The notes below the pieces were generated by a model that worked only from the letters and a program-made list of their open reading frames with translations, was not told the DNA's origin and did not search any database. This document shows, in pieces, positions 8,139 through 16,033 of a stretch of 64,000 bases of DNA; positions within the stretch are counted from its first letter, which is position 1, and every line of letters begins with the position of its first letter. Made by a program: the position numbers and the translations under genes. The stretch is from Gemmatimonas sp. Its GTDB lineage: Bacteria > Gemmatimonadota > Gemmatimonadetes > Gemmatimonadales > Gemmatimonadaceae. The stretch spans positions 1 to 64,000 of the forward strand of contig JAJKIR010000206.1 in the NCBI GenBank assembly GCA_021154325.1, in the 5' to 3' direction.

Positions 8139-10226
8139 TCAGCCCTCAATATCCTCCAATACTCGATCGATGGTTCGCTTCGGGTTGCGACGCTTCAGCG
8201 CCTCACCCCAAAGATCTCCGACGGCATCGATCCGGCGCCGCATCGTCGCGATCGTAAAGTCTTTTATCTGCAAATTGCGTTCGAGCTCGTTCCACTGCAG
8301 TGGCGCAGAGACGGGCGCACCCTCGCGCTCCCGTACGGAGTACGCCGAGGCCACACTCTTCCCGCGCGCATTTTGTTTAGCGTCTACGTAAATCGTACCC
8401 TTGGGACGCCGCTGGAGACCGCGCTCCAACGTCGCGAGACGAGGGTACCTGACGGTGACCGTGGCGGCGATCTTCTCGGCGACCGCAGCCGAACGCGCGT
8501 AGGTTGTGCGTGCCGGCAGCGGCACGACGATATGCAACCCGCGTGATCCCGAAGTCTTCAACGCCGCTGTCAACTCCAGCGACTCGAGCTCGTCTCGAAT
8601 ACGCTTGGCGAGCTCGATGACATTCTCGAAGGGGACGCCTTTGCCCGGATCGAGGTCGATCGTACTGTAGTCAGGATATTCGATCGTTGGCAAGCGCGAC
8701 TGCCACGGATGAACCGCGATCGTTCCGAGCTGAACGGTATGGAGCAGCGTCAGCAGGTCGCCTCCGATGAGTCTCGTTGCGCTCGTTCCATCCTCCGTCA
8801 CGACCTCTGCGACACGCACTCCGTCCGGAGTGGTCCCCGCATTCTGCTGAAAGAATGACGAGCCGCTGATCCCGTTTGGGTAACGCTTCAGTATCAGCGG
8901 CCGGCCGTCGAGCAATGGAAGGAGCATGGGGGCGACGTGCGCGTAATAGCGCATCACTTCGCCCTTCGTCGTTCCCGAGTCCTCGAAGAAGATCTTGTCG
9001 AGGCTGGAGACGTGTAGCGATTTGCCGCGCGCGAACGTTAGCGTGCCATCCTGCCGTTCGCGCTCGAGCTGCGCCAACTGGCTTTCGACATCGCGCGATC
9101 CAGCGGACTTTCCTGTCGAGGCGCGTTTCTTGGCTCCGCGTTTGGCGCCCGCCTTCACGCTTCGCGACGGGCGCCTCACGGCACCGCGCTTTACGCCGCG
9201 CTTGCGCGGCGACGGCACTGGTTCGTTCGCGTACCGCTGAATGCTTTCCTTCTCGAGATGCACGTCCATCGCGTCCTTGTCGTCTCTCGTGCCGAGGAAG
9301 ATGGGCTGCCGCAAGCGTCCATCGGACGTCCACTCCGCGAACTTCACCTCCACCACCACGCGTGGCTTCACCCAGTGCGCGCGCTCGTTCGTGCGCGGCG
9401 TGTTTGCGAACGGTGATTCTCGTTGCTCGATGCGATGCAGCTGCTCGTACATGTCGCTCAGGCTCTCGCGGTTGAAGCCACCACCAGTATGTCCGACATA
9501 GCGGAGCTGGCCGTCGCCGTCGAAGTATCCGAGCAGGATCGCGCCGAGATAGGGCCGGGTGCGCCGCGGCTCCGTATAACCGCCAATCACGAATTCGGCG
9601 CGATGCTGCAGCTTGAGCTTGAGCCAGTCGCGCGAGCGGGCCCCGGGCACGTATCGCGCGCCGCTTCGCTTCGCGATCACGCCCTCCCAGCCTCCTTTGC
9701 GCGCTCGTTCCAGCATGCGCGCGCCGTTAGGCGACGTCTCACTGAGGCGAACACCCTCGGGCACGCGCTCCAGAAGCTGCTCGAGACGCGCGCGACGCTC
9801 CGACCACGGCGCGTTCATCAGATTCTCATCTCCATCCGCGAGCAGATCGAAGATGACCAGAGCGGCGGGGGACTCACGCATCGCGGCCTCGATGTCCGCT
9901 CCGCTCTTCAGGTGGAAGCGGCCCTGCAGCGCCTGGAAGTGCCCGGGGCGGTTGCGATCCAACGCCACGACCTCGCCGTCGAAGACACACCGCCGTCCGA
10001 GGCGGCGACCCAGAGCGCCTAACGCGGTGACGACTTCGGGAAATTGCTTCGCTTTATCCTTGCCGTTGCGCGTCATCAGGCGGACGCGCGCCGAAGTAAC
10101 GAATGCGAGCGCGCGCATGCCGTCGTACTTCGGCTCGAAGCTCCAGCCTGAACCCGTAGGCGCCTCGGTGCCGATTGTCGCGTACATCGGCTCCAGCGTC
10201 GTCGCGGACGGTAGACGTGCGGACAT
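8139..10226 (-). CDS. ligD: ATP-dependent DNA ligase LigD (ligase + polymerase domains)
   Basis: 695 residues. Order of domains: ATP-dependent ligase first, with the adenylated lysine in EPKYDGMRA (about residue 40), CVFDGEVVA and the OB-fold region; a Lys/Arg-rich linker (about 345-395); then the archaeo-eukaryotic primase-type polymerase domain with LDLDPG metal ligands and the conserved SGSRGLHI. The 3'-phosphoesterase domain of Mycobacterium/Pseudomonas LigD is absent. LigD seals double-strand breaks with Ku in bacterial non-homologous end joining; no ku gene is in the window. The track start (10325) lies in the csp terminator; the ATG at 10226 (MSARLP) is the first reasonable start although its Shine-Dalgarno is weak. 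Confidence 0.93.
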   Translation of the reverse strand: MSARLPSATTLEPMYATIGTEAPTGSGWSFEPKYDGMRALAFVTSARVRLMTRNGKDKAKQFPEVVTALGALGRRLGRRCVFDGEVVALDRNRPGHFQALQGRFHLKSGADIEAAMRESPAALVIFDLLADGDENLMNAPWSERRARLEQLLERVPEGVRLSETSPNGARMLERARKGGWEGVIAKRSGARYVPGARSRDWLKLKLQHRAEFVIGGYTEPRRTRPYLGAILLGYFDGDGQLRYVGHTGGGFNRESLSDMYEQLHRIEQRESPFANTPRTNERAHWVKPRVVVEVKFAEWTSDGRLRQPIFLGTRDDKDAMDVHLEKESIQRYANEPVPSPRKRGVKRGAVRRPSRSVKAGAKRGAKKRASTGKSAGSRDVESQLAQLERERQDGTLTFARGKSLHVSSLDKIFFEDSGTTKGEVMRYYAHVAPMLLPLLDGRPLILKRYPNGISGSSFFQQNAGTTPDGVRVAEVVTEDGTSATRLIGGDLLTLLHTVQLGTIAVHPWQSRLPTIEYPDYSTIDLDPGKGVPFENVIELAKRIRDELESLELTAALKTSGSRGLHIVVPLPARTTYARSAAVAEKIAATVTVRYPRLATLERGLQRRPKGTIYVDAKQNARGKSVASAYSVREREGAPVSAPLQWNELERNLQIKDFTIATMRRRIDAVGDLWGEALKRRNPKRTIDRVLEDIEG

Positions 10227-10287
10227 CGATTCGAAAGTTGAGCCAAGCGGGCGCGTGGCAGCTAACGCAATCTCATTGAACTGGCCG

Positions 10288-10323
10288 CCAAAACGAAGAA
10301 CGCCCCGACGAAGCGGGGCGTTC
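10288..10323 (-). terminator. Rho-independent terminator of the first csp gene
   Basis: 10-bp stem GAACGCCCCG / CGGGGCGTTC with a 6-nt loop. Read on the minus strand it is followed by TTCGTTTT. It lies 38-73 bp downstream of the csp stop, between csp and ligD, so ligD probably has its own promoter. Confidence 0.85.
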
Positions 10324-10360
10324 ATCGTTCTCGACCGTCGTGCAGAAACAGAATACCGAG

Positions 10361-10567
10361 TTACGCCTTCGTGACGTCGGCGGCCTGCGGACCCTTCTGC
10401 CCTTGGACAATCTCGAATTCGACGCGATCGCCTTCGGCGAGCGACTTGAAGCCGCTGCCCTGGATGGCGCTGAAGTGGACGAAGACATCCGGCCCCCCCT
10501 CTCGGGAGATGAAGCCGTAGCCCTTGGCGTCATTGAACCACTTCACGGTACCCTGGAGACGTGCCAT
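10361..10567 (-). CDS. Cold-shock protein (CspA family)
   Basis: 68 residues, a single OB-fold cold-shock domain. Has RNP1 KGYGFI and RNP2 VFVHFSAI, and the start [13 protein letters not shown] typical of CspA/CspE. Binds single-stranded RNA/DNA and acts as an RNA chaperone or antiterminator. Shine-Dalgarno AAGAGG lies 9-10 nt before the ATG. It has its own terminator. The 5' region is long and holds two tandem palindromes, possibly regulatory. A second copy at 30726-30938 is closely similar. Confidence 0.95.
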   Translation of the reverse strand: MARLQGTVKWFNDAKGYGFISREGGPDVFVHFSAIQGSGFKSLAEGDRVEFEIVQGQKGPQAADVTKA

Positions 10568-10882
10568 GAACCGTACCTCTTGGAACTGTGTTCCCGATCC
10601 TCTTACTCGCGACTTCCGCGTCCGCTCACGCTGAGTGCCGCATCCGCGCCCACCGGGACCGGCTCGACGGCGGGACCAAATGCGCCGGGGGGCAAGTTTT
10701 GTGCAACACGCCGACGACGACAGGCGCCTGTCGCATCACAGGCGCCTGTCGTGGCGATTTGCCGATCTCTTCTTCCGGACTGATGGGTGACGCACCATCA
10801 CGACATCGCCGAGCTAATCAGCACGACGAATCACAGGGCGCGCGTCAAAACCTAACGGCGGGTGGAGTGCGTCTCGCGACGA
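10568..10882. other. 315-bp non-coding stretch upstream of csp
   Basis: No ORF here looks real. It contains the csp leader on the minus strand, the tandem palindromes at 10718-10749, and the tail side of the small zinc-ribbon gene. Because csp genes often carry long structured 5' UTRs, part of this stretch may be the csp leader. No convincing -10/-35 pair was identified. Confidence 0.5.
10718..10749. promoter_or_regulatory. Two tandem palindromes upstream of csp
   Basis: First palindrome CGACAGGCGCCTGTCG (10718-10733, 16 bp, perfect), second ACAGGCGCCTGT (10738-10749, 12 bp, perfect) with the same 12-bp core. Centres are 18 bp apart, about 150-180 bp upstream of the csp start on the minus strand. 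The arrangement fits a pair of dimer-binding operator sites or a structured leader element; which of the two cannot be decided. Confidence 0.5.
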
Positions 10883-11092
10883 TCACGCTGCGCCGGCGAT
10901 GTACCTCGCCAATCGACCACATGCGCGACAGCGCAGCGTCACTTGGCAACGCGGAGGAGGTGGGAAGTCGTTTGGCGTGCGTTCGATCTGGCCCGAGCAG
11001 GACGGACAGCTGAGCGGCGACCCTGTTCGGTCGCTCGCAATCAGGTGAAGCGCCTGCGCCGGATTGAACGTCGCTGGTCTCGGCTTGCGCAT
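10883..11092 (-). CDS. Small zinc-ribbon protein
   Basis: 69 residues. Two cysteine pairs, CPSC and CRAC, about 28 residues apart, form a likely zinc ribbon in the C-terminal half; the N-terminal 25 residues are basic. The ATG at 11092 has GAGG 8-9 nt upstream, which supports translation. Three overlapping ORFs exist here (10845, 10862, 10883); the cysteine pattern and ribosome site favour this one. Family not recognised; zinc ribbons of this kind often bind nucleic acid or act as small regulatory subunits. Confidence 0.55.
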   Translation of the reverse strand: MRKPRPATFNPAQALHLIASDRTGSPLSCPSCSGQIERTPNDFPPPPRCQVTLRCRACGRLARYIAGAA

Positions 11093-11181
11093 ATGCTACT
11101 ACCTCGCGACTGCAACTGATCCCGGAAACCACGGCGCCGGTCCGCCTCGTGACTACTAACCCTCTAATTCCCTAATTCCAA

Positions 11182-11928
11182 GTGCAGTATAAGGATAACA
11201 CTTTGAGGCGGGTTTTGGTCACATCAGTGCTGGGTTGGCTGACTGCCTGCGGGCCCCGAGCCCATATTCCCCCACGGCCGGCCTCGGTTTCCGGAGCGCT
11301 CGCTCCGACCGACTCCGGCGCGAGGCTCGCCCGTGCACTCGCGCCACTCTTGTACTTGCAGCGAGACGAATGGTTCCCATTGCAACGGGTCGTGGCCGTG
11401 CTGCACCCCACCAGGCCAGTCATCGCATATCATCTCCTCTGGCAGGACGACGTCAACGGATCGTGGATCCCGTTCACCGTCCCAACCGACGAGGAGGTCG
11501 TCTGGGTTGGCTTCGATTCATCCCGAGCTCCAACCGATATCTGGACCTACTGGCACGGGACGCTGCTCCATACCGACTGGCATCAGCGCGGACAGGTGGC
11601 AATCGATGTCCAATGGGGGAAGCACGGCTCGCTTCCACATGGCCTCATCGAGTCAGACCTTCCGTCGATCAAAAAGTTGAACGACTTCTACGCGCTCACC
11701 TGGCTGAGCCTCCCCGATATCTGGCTCGGTAATCTCACGCGCCGCGGACCGTGGTGCTTCTGCCATGGCTACGCCCGATACCGTGACTTCTCACGGCAGC
11801 TGCCCCTCGCCGAACGACTGGACCTCGTCGTGAGGGCCGAGGATGCACGAGAGGCGCTCGGGATGGTTTTCGGTAGGCCGTACTCCAGGAAGACACCCTG
11901 GCCCGAAACGCCGCCGACGCCGCGCTAG
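11182..11928 (+). CDS. Hypothetical lipoprotein with a Vps62-like motif
   Basis: 248 residues from a GTG at 11182; a TTG at 11203 with AAGGAT 5 nt upstream is an attractive alternative and would give a standard lipoprotein signal ending in LTAC (Cys about residue 23 of the longer form). The mature part contains YHLLWQDD, WTYWHGTLLHTDW and WGKHGSLPHG. The last phrase resembles the WxKHGSHP region of the Vps62-like family, and the protein may share that fold, but I cannot assign a function. No membrane segment besides the signal. Nearby genes do not suggest a pathway. Confidence 0.65.
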   Translation: MQYKDNTLRRVLVTSVLGWLTACGPRAHIPPRPASVSGALAPTDSGARLARALAPLLYLQRDEWFPLQRVVAVLHPTRPVIAYHLLWQDDVNGSWIPFTVPTDEEVVWVGFDSSRAPTDIWTYWHGTLLHTDWHQRGQVAIDVQWGKHGSLPHGLIESDLPSIKKLNDFYALTWLSLPDIWLGNLTRRGPWCFCHGYARYRDFSRQLPLAERLDLVVRAEDAREALGMVFGRPYSRKTPWPETPPTPR

Positions 11929-11947
11929 CGGCTACCTGCCGCGTTGG

Positions 11948-12178
11948 TCAGCCTACGTAGACGATGTCGCCGTCGGCGGCGATGCCCAGCTCCTGATGGG
12001 TACCACATACACCGCAGACCTTCACGGCCTGCCAGAGCACCTTGAGCGATTCCTGCTGCGCCTTGCTCGCAGGGCTGATCGCCACGCGCTTGTAGCTGTA
12101 TTCGCCGCATTGCTCACATGCATGCGCTTTGGCGATGCGTTCAGCGCGCTCGCGAGTTATCCTGGCCAAGCCGTACAC
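11948..12178 (-). CDS. Small two-CxxC zinc-ribbon protein
   Basis: 76 residues, MYGLARITRERAERIAKAH followed by CEQCGEYSY, a basic middle, and CGVCGTHQELGI: two CxxC knuckles 33 residues apart, a likely zinc ribbon. Ends ADGDIVYVG. Distinct from the ribbon protein at 10883. Function unknown. It is separated from the SPFH gene by 21 bp on the same strand, so the two are probably one operon with the SPFH gene first. Confidence 0.7.
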   Translation of the reverse strand: MYGLARITRERAERIAKAHACEQCGEYSYKRVAISPASKAQQESLKVLWQAVKVCGVCGTHQELGIAADGDIVYVG

Positions 12179-12199
12179 TCCGAAGATCTGGACTGTTCG

Positions 12200-13318
12200 C
12201 TACCGGTCGTTCGGGTGATCGGGAGACGACGGCAACTGTTGATCGCCCCCGCGAACGGCGACGGTCGGACGTGTGGCTGGGTACGCGGCCGTCGTCGCCG
12301 GAACCGATCCTGTGCGCCGTGTGCTCGCGCTGTCCACCGCGACGTTCGAGCCCCTCGATAGCAGCTCTCGTAAAGCGCCGACCGCACCCATCACCCCGGT
12401 CGCCTCGGCCGGCAGAAAAACCGTCGAACCCTTTCCTTCGCTCATCCGAGGCAAAGCCTCGAAATATTTCAGCCCGAGCAAGTATAGGGCGGCCTGACCG
12501 TCGGGCAGCGACTCCGAGACGCGGCGGATCGCCTCTGCTTCCGCATTCGCGAGCTGAAGTCTCGCCTCGGCCATTCCCTGAGCCCTGAGAATGGCAGCCT
12601 CCCTCTCGCCCTCCGCCTTTCGCACCTGCGCCTCGCGCTGGCCCTCCGCCTCCAGAATGGCCGCGCGTTTTCCCGCTTCCGCATTCGTCACCGCCGCGCG
12701 TCGCTCGCGCTCCGCCCGCATCTGGAGCTCCATCGACTGCTGAATGTCGCGCGGAGGCTCGATTGCCTGAAGCTCCACGCGAGTGACGTCCACACCCCAG
12801 CTGACCGCCGCCTCCTCGATGACGTCGCGCATTCGCTTGTTGATCATGTCGCGGCTCGCCAGCGTCTGATCGAGCTCGATGTCGCCGACGATGTTCCGGA
12901 GCGTCGTCCTGGTCAGTGTTTCGAGAGCATACGGGAGATTCTGGATGGAATACGTGGCTTTCTGTGGATCGGCCACCCGGTAATAGAGCACCGCGTCGAT
13001 GTCGATCGTGACGTTGTCCTTCGTGATCACCGGCTGACTGGGAAAGTTGAGTACTTGTTCGCGCAGATCGATGCGCGAGGTCGTTCTCGAGGCGATCCGC
13101 TTCTGGCCTCCGACGTCCGCCTCGAGAAACCGAACGTCGATGGACTTGGGTCGCTCGATGAACGGGATGAGAATGTTGAAGCCGGATCGCGCCAGCCGGT
13201 GAAATCGCCCGAGGCGCTCGATCACCATGACTTCAGCCTGGCCGACGATCTTGAATGAGCTGGTAAAGGCGAACAGCGCACAGAGCGCGGCGAGTACGAG
13301 AAAGACGATGCCGAACAT
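12200..13318 (-). CDS. SPFH/band-7 domain protein (stomatin/QmcA-like)
   Basis: 372 residues from the ATG at 13318, preceded by GGGAG; the track start (13372) is 18 codons further upstream and lacks support. N-terminal membrane anchor (FGIVFLVLAALCALFAF), then the SPFH domain (residues about 25-200, AEVMVIERLGRFHRL, LPYALETLTRTTLRNIVGD), then an Ala/Glu/Arg-rich coiled coil (about 200-275), and a C-terminal segment ending in a disordered Arg/Thr-rich tail. Stomatin-like proteins oligomerise on membranes and scaffold membrane proteases or transporters. They are usually paired with NfeD proteins; the NfeD-like gene of this window is 34 kb away. Confidence 0.92.
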   Translation of the reverse strand: MFGIVFLVLAALCALFAFTSSFKIVGQAEVMVIERLGRFHRLARSGFNILIPFIERPKSIDVRFLEADVGGQKRIASRTTSRIDLREQVLNFPSQPVITKDNVTIDIDAVLYYRVADPQKATYSIQNLPYALETLTRTTLRNIVGDIELDQTLASRDMINKRMRDVIEEAAVSWGVDVTRVELQAIEPPRDIQQSMELQMRAERERRAAVTNAEAGKRAAILEAEGQREAQVRKAEGEREAAILRAQGMAEARLQLANAEAEAIRRVSESLPDGQAALYLLGLKYFEALPRMSEGKGSTVFLPAEATGVMGAVGALRELLSRGSNVAVDSASTRRTGSVPATTAAYPATRPTVAVRGGDQQLPSSPDHPNDR

Positions 13319-13511
13319 GACAACTCCCGAGGGGTCTGCGATGATTGTACGGCTCGGCGAGGAACGTGGCAACGAGAATCAGCGGCGCAGTCGCGGTTAG
13401 CTGTTCGCATTCTGCAACGCGCGGTTGTCGTTACGGCGCTCTTACGGATGTGCCTGATTCTTGCTATCGTCGGGGTGGTTATTCCGTCAACGACTCCGAG
13501 GAGAAGCGTCT

Positions 13512-13961
13512 ATGGCGACCAAGGCCAAGAAGTCGCGTGGGAAGTCGCGTGCGAGTAGTTCGTCGCGCAGTGGGAGCAAGAAGAGAACGAAGAGTACGAA
13601 GTCCCGCGGTCGGTCCGCAGCTGCATCGGGAACGTCGACCGCACGAAGCGCGTCGTCTGGTCGCTCGGCGTCGCGTTCCTCGGCGTCCTCACGGGGCGGA
13701 ACATCGTCGTCGTCGAAGCGCGGATCGAGCTCGACCAGCTCGACTCGTAAGGCAGCGACGTCCAAGTCGAGCTCCGGCTCGCGCGCCGCTGCTGGCAAGT
13801 CCAGTGGCAGCCGAAAGAGCTCGTCGCGCGTGCCCGCGCCCATCGCCCGCGTCGGCCGCGTCGCGCAGGAAGTAGCGAAGGAAGCTGGATCGGCCGTGGT
13901 TGCGGGTGTGGAAGCGATCCGCGATCTCGGAAGCAGCGTCGTTGATCGGGTAACGAGCTAG
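13512..13961 (+). CDS. Ser/Lys/Arg-rich, histone H1-like basic protein
   Basis: 149 residues. Start ATG at 13512 has GAGGAGAAG upstream. Residues 2-110 are almost only Ser, Lys, Arg, Ala, Gly and Thr (for example KKSRGKSRASSSSRSG), which would be disordered and strongly positive; the last 40 residues (IARVGRVAQEVAKEAGSAVV onward) form a probable amphipathic helix. Similar low-complexity proteins in bacteria are called histone H1-like or AlgP-like and bind DNA. Reverse-strand ORFs here are acidic shadows. A strong terminator follows, supporting this strand. Confidence 0.75.
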   Translation: MATKAKKSRGKSRASSSSRSGSKKRTKSTKSRGRSAAASGTSTARSASSGRSASRSSASSRGGTSSSSKRGSSSTSSTRKAATSKSSSGSRAAAGKSSGSRKSSSRVPAPIARVGRVAQEVAKEAGSAVVAGVEAIRDLGSSVVDRVTS

Positions 13962-13979
13962 GACGCTGCGGCTCATGAG

Positions 13980-14017
13980 GCGGGGACGCTCGGACAGAGA
14001 GCGTCTCCGCTTTTTAT
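13980..14017 (+). terminator. Rho-independent terminator after the basic protein gene
   Basis: 12-bp stem GCGGGGACGCTC / GAGCGTCTCCGC with one G-T pair and a 7-nt loop, followed by TTTTTATTT. Lies 18 bp downstream of the stop at 13961. Confidence 0.9.
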
Positions 14018-14032
14018 TTAGTATATCCGCAA

Positions 14033-14950
14033 CTAGGCGGGGCGCTCGATCGGCACCGCGTGCCGATGTCGATCGAAGAAATCGCCGACGATCTGGAAAA
14101 TGCGGTCGCGGCCGTAGTCGACGGTGATGACATGCCCCGCGCCCGTTACCCAGACGAGCTGCTTTTCCAATGCTCCGATGCGGTCGAAGGCGCGTTGGGC
14201 GACCTCGACGGGCACTCGATTGTCTTCTCGCGACTGGATCATCAGCGTGGGACAGGTCACGTTAGGCAGCGCGGCAATCGCGCGAGCGACCGTAGCGCGC
14301 AGTGCCCGCAGCGCCGCCGGCGTGAAGACGCCATAGCCGAGACTGCGTGCCGCCTCCTCCCGATCGTGGATCGAGCGCGCGGAGCCGGGATCGACCGCGC
14401 TCACGTAAGGCACCGCCACACCCCACAGCAGCGACAGCCGCGCCGCGGCGGAAACCCGGCTCGGGATGGCGACATATGGAGCGAGCAGCACGAGGGCCGG
14501 CAGCGACTTTGCTTCGGCGGCGAGACGTGCGGCAAGCGCGCCGCCCATCGACAGCCCGCCGACGCCAACCCAGCGATGCGCTTGCGTCAATTCCCCATAG
14601 GCCCTGCGAGCCGTCTCGATCCATTCGTCGGCCGCGACCCGAGAGAAGTCCTGCAGCGTCCGCCCGTGGCCCGGGAGCAGCGGCACGCGGACATTGTACC
14701 CGCGCGAGTAGAGATATTCGGCGAGGTAGCGGAGCGTTTGCGGCGTGTCACCGCCGCCATGCAGCAGGAGAATCGCCGGCGCTTCGGGGCCGCGGGTGAG
14801 CTCGAACGCTTCGGCGCCGGGAATGATCCCGTCAATCCCGACCGGAAGGCGCCGGAGCGTCTCGTCGCGCAGGCGCGCGGCCGCGCGTCGCCCGCGCGCG
14901 ACCGCGGCGGCACACGCTGCGATGATCACTGTTGCGGCTGCGATCCACAT
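14033..14950 (-). CDS. Alpha/beta hydrolase (carboxylesterase/monoacylglycerol-lipase type)
   Basis: 305 residues. N-terminal hydrophobic segment (residues 3-20) probably anchors it. Hydrolase core: oxyanion strand ILLLHGGGDTPQ (about 60), nucleophile elbow GLSMGG (about 134), Asp in QSREDNRVP (about 240) and His in GAGHVITVD (about 272), a full catalytic triad. Most like EstD/Est30-type carboxylesterases that act on short or medium acyl esters or monoacylglycerols. It sits alone, with a terminator from the upstream Crp-like gene in front of it. Confidence 0.88.
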   Translation of the reverse strand: MWIAAATVIIAACAAAVARGRRAAARLRDETLRRLPVGIDGIIPGAEAFELTRGPEAPAILLLHGGGDTPQTLRYLAEYLYSRGYNVRVPLLPGHGRTLQDFSRVAADEWIETARRAYGELTQAHRWVGVGGLSMGGALAARLAAEAKSLPALVLLAPYVAIPSRVSAAARLSLLWGVAVPYVSAVDPGSARSIHDREEAARSLGYGVFTPAALRALRATVARAIAALPNVTCPTLMIQSREDNRVPVEVAQRAFDRIGALEKQLVWVTGAGHVITVDYGRDRIFQIVGDFFDRHRHAVPIERPA

Positions 14951-15031
14951 CCGAGCGGGAGCCTGAAGTCGGAACGTGCGCTGCGCCGCGCACTCACGAA
15001 AACACCGCTGCGAATCTAAGGCAGTGAAATG

Positions 15032-15062
15032 AAACGGGGCGAGGGAAACCCTCGCCCCGCGT
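15032..15062 (-). terminator. Terminator of the Crp-family gene
   Basis: 11-bp perfect stem CGGGGCGAGGG / CCCTCGCCCCG (15035-15045, 15049-15059) with a 3-nt loop. On the minus strand the stem is followed by TTTCATTT. It lies 18 bp downstream of the stop of the Crp-like gene. Confidence 0.85.
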
Positions 15063-15079
15063 TACTGCGATTGTGTAGC

Positions 15080-15817
15080 CTACTGAAAAGTCTGCTCGGT
15101 GCGCTCGGAAAAGGTCGCGATGAGCAACTCGTTATCGGCGGCAGAATCGAGTCGTTCGGCCAGTTGGGTCGGCGGCGCGATGATGAGCGTGCTCCCCTTC
15201 CGCTCGACGAGTCCTTCTCCCGTGAGTCGGCCGAGCACCAGGGATACCGACTCTCGCGTTGCTCCTACGAGCTCGCAGAGGAGGCGATAGCGCGCCGTGC
15301 AGAGCACGATCTTGCCGTCTTCGCGCGTGAACGTCGCGTTGTTGGCCATCCGAAGGAGCGTCGACACCATGCGCTGCTCGACGCTCAGCGTCGTGAGCTC
15401 CCGCAGCTTGTCGAGGAGCGCGGCACGTTCCGCCATCAGCTGCGACACGAGCACCAGCGCGTGTTGCGGCTGCTCGCGCACGAACGCCCGGAATCGCATG
15501 GTGCTCAGGAAGAGCGTCTCGCTCTCCTCGTCGGCACGCGCGTCCGTCGCGTACTTCGCGTTGGTCGCCAGCCCCTCGGAGCCGAACGACTCGCCCGGCG
15601 TCGCGATCCAGGGCACGAATCCGCGTCCCGCGCGCACCCGGCTTCGCAGTACGACGCGACCGCGCGTCACGACGAATACACCATCGGCGGCAGTGCCACG
15701 CTGATAAATGGCGAAGCCCGCCGGCCATGATGCCCGAGCTGCGTAGGCGGCAAGCGCCTCGCGTTCGTGTGGGGACAACCGTGCTGGTCCCCCAGTCAAC
15801 GTCTCATCCACAACCAC
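15080..15817 (-). CDS. Crp/Fnr family transcriptional regulator
   Basis: 245 residues with a GTG start (15817; a GTG two codons later has the better-spaced GAGGGG). N-terminal cyclic-nucleotide-binding-type beta-roll (residues about 20-135: FAIYQRGTAADGVFVVTRGRVVL, GESFGSEGL), a long dimer helix (about 140-165), and a C-terminal winged helix with recognition helix ATRESVSLVLGRLTGEGLV (about 195-215). It has no cluster of N-terminal cysteines, so it is not an Fnr oxygen sensor. The ligand is unknown. It is divergently transcribed from the hydrogenase-like gene, with 216 bp shared between starts, and is a candidate regulator of it. Confidence 0.9.
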   Translation of the reverse strand: MVVDETLTGGPARLSPHEREALAAYAARASWPAGFAIYQRGTAADGVFVVTRGRVVLRSRVRAGRGFVPWIATPGESFGSEGLATNAKYATDARADEESETLFLSTMRFRAFVREQPQHALVLVSQLMAERAALLDKLRELTTLSVEQRMVSTLLRMANNATFTREDGKIVLCTARYRLLCELVGATRESVSLVLGRLTGEGLVERKGSTLIIAPPTQLAERLDSAADNELLIATFSERTEQTFQ

Positions 15818-15866
15818 CCCTCGCGTCCGGCCAACGGTATTGCAGGTTGCAATGTCTGGGCCGCTC

Positions 15867-15892
15867 TTGACAGGTCGCTGTTTCTATCCTGT
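15867..15892 (+). promoter_or_regulatory. Possible promoter/operator between Crp-like and hydrogenase-like genes
   Basis: A TTGACA hexamer (15867-15872) overlaps the left arm of a small inverted repeat ACAGG-N13-CCTGT (15870-15874, 15888-15892). No perfect -10 at 17 bp, so this is a weak candidate promoter or operator in the shared intergenic region. Confidence 0.25.
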
Positions 15893-16033
15893 TTTGCAGC
15901 ATTCTCGAGACCCCGCGCATGAGGCCGCACCGACATCGACGAATGGTCGATGTACGTTGATGCGTATGCGCGCCGGAAGGATGCCCGAGGCTCCATGACG
16001 TTCGCTGCGCCCGACAGCGCACCAACGAATTCA

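Noticed and set aside
8139-10226. Frequent GCGATCGC-like words as a HIP1-type signal
   Set aside because: Seen by eye in several places, but palindromic GC-rich words are expected here and I did not count them, so no claim is made.
13512-13850. CRISPR- or repeat-like look of the Ser/Lys/Arg gene
   Set aside because: Irregular codon repeats of a low-complexity protein, with no constant repeat and spacer lengths.
14060-15019. 319-residue plus-strand ORF
   Set aside because: Antisense to the alpha/beta hydrolase, which has a full catalytic triad.
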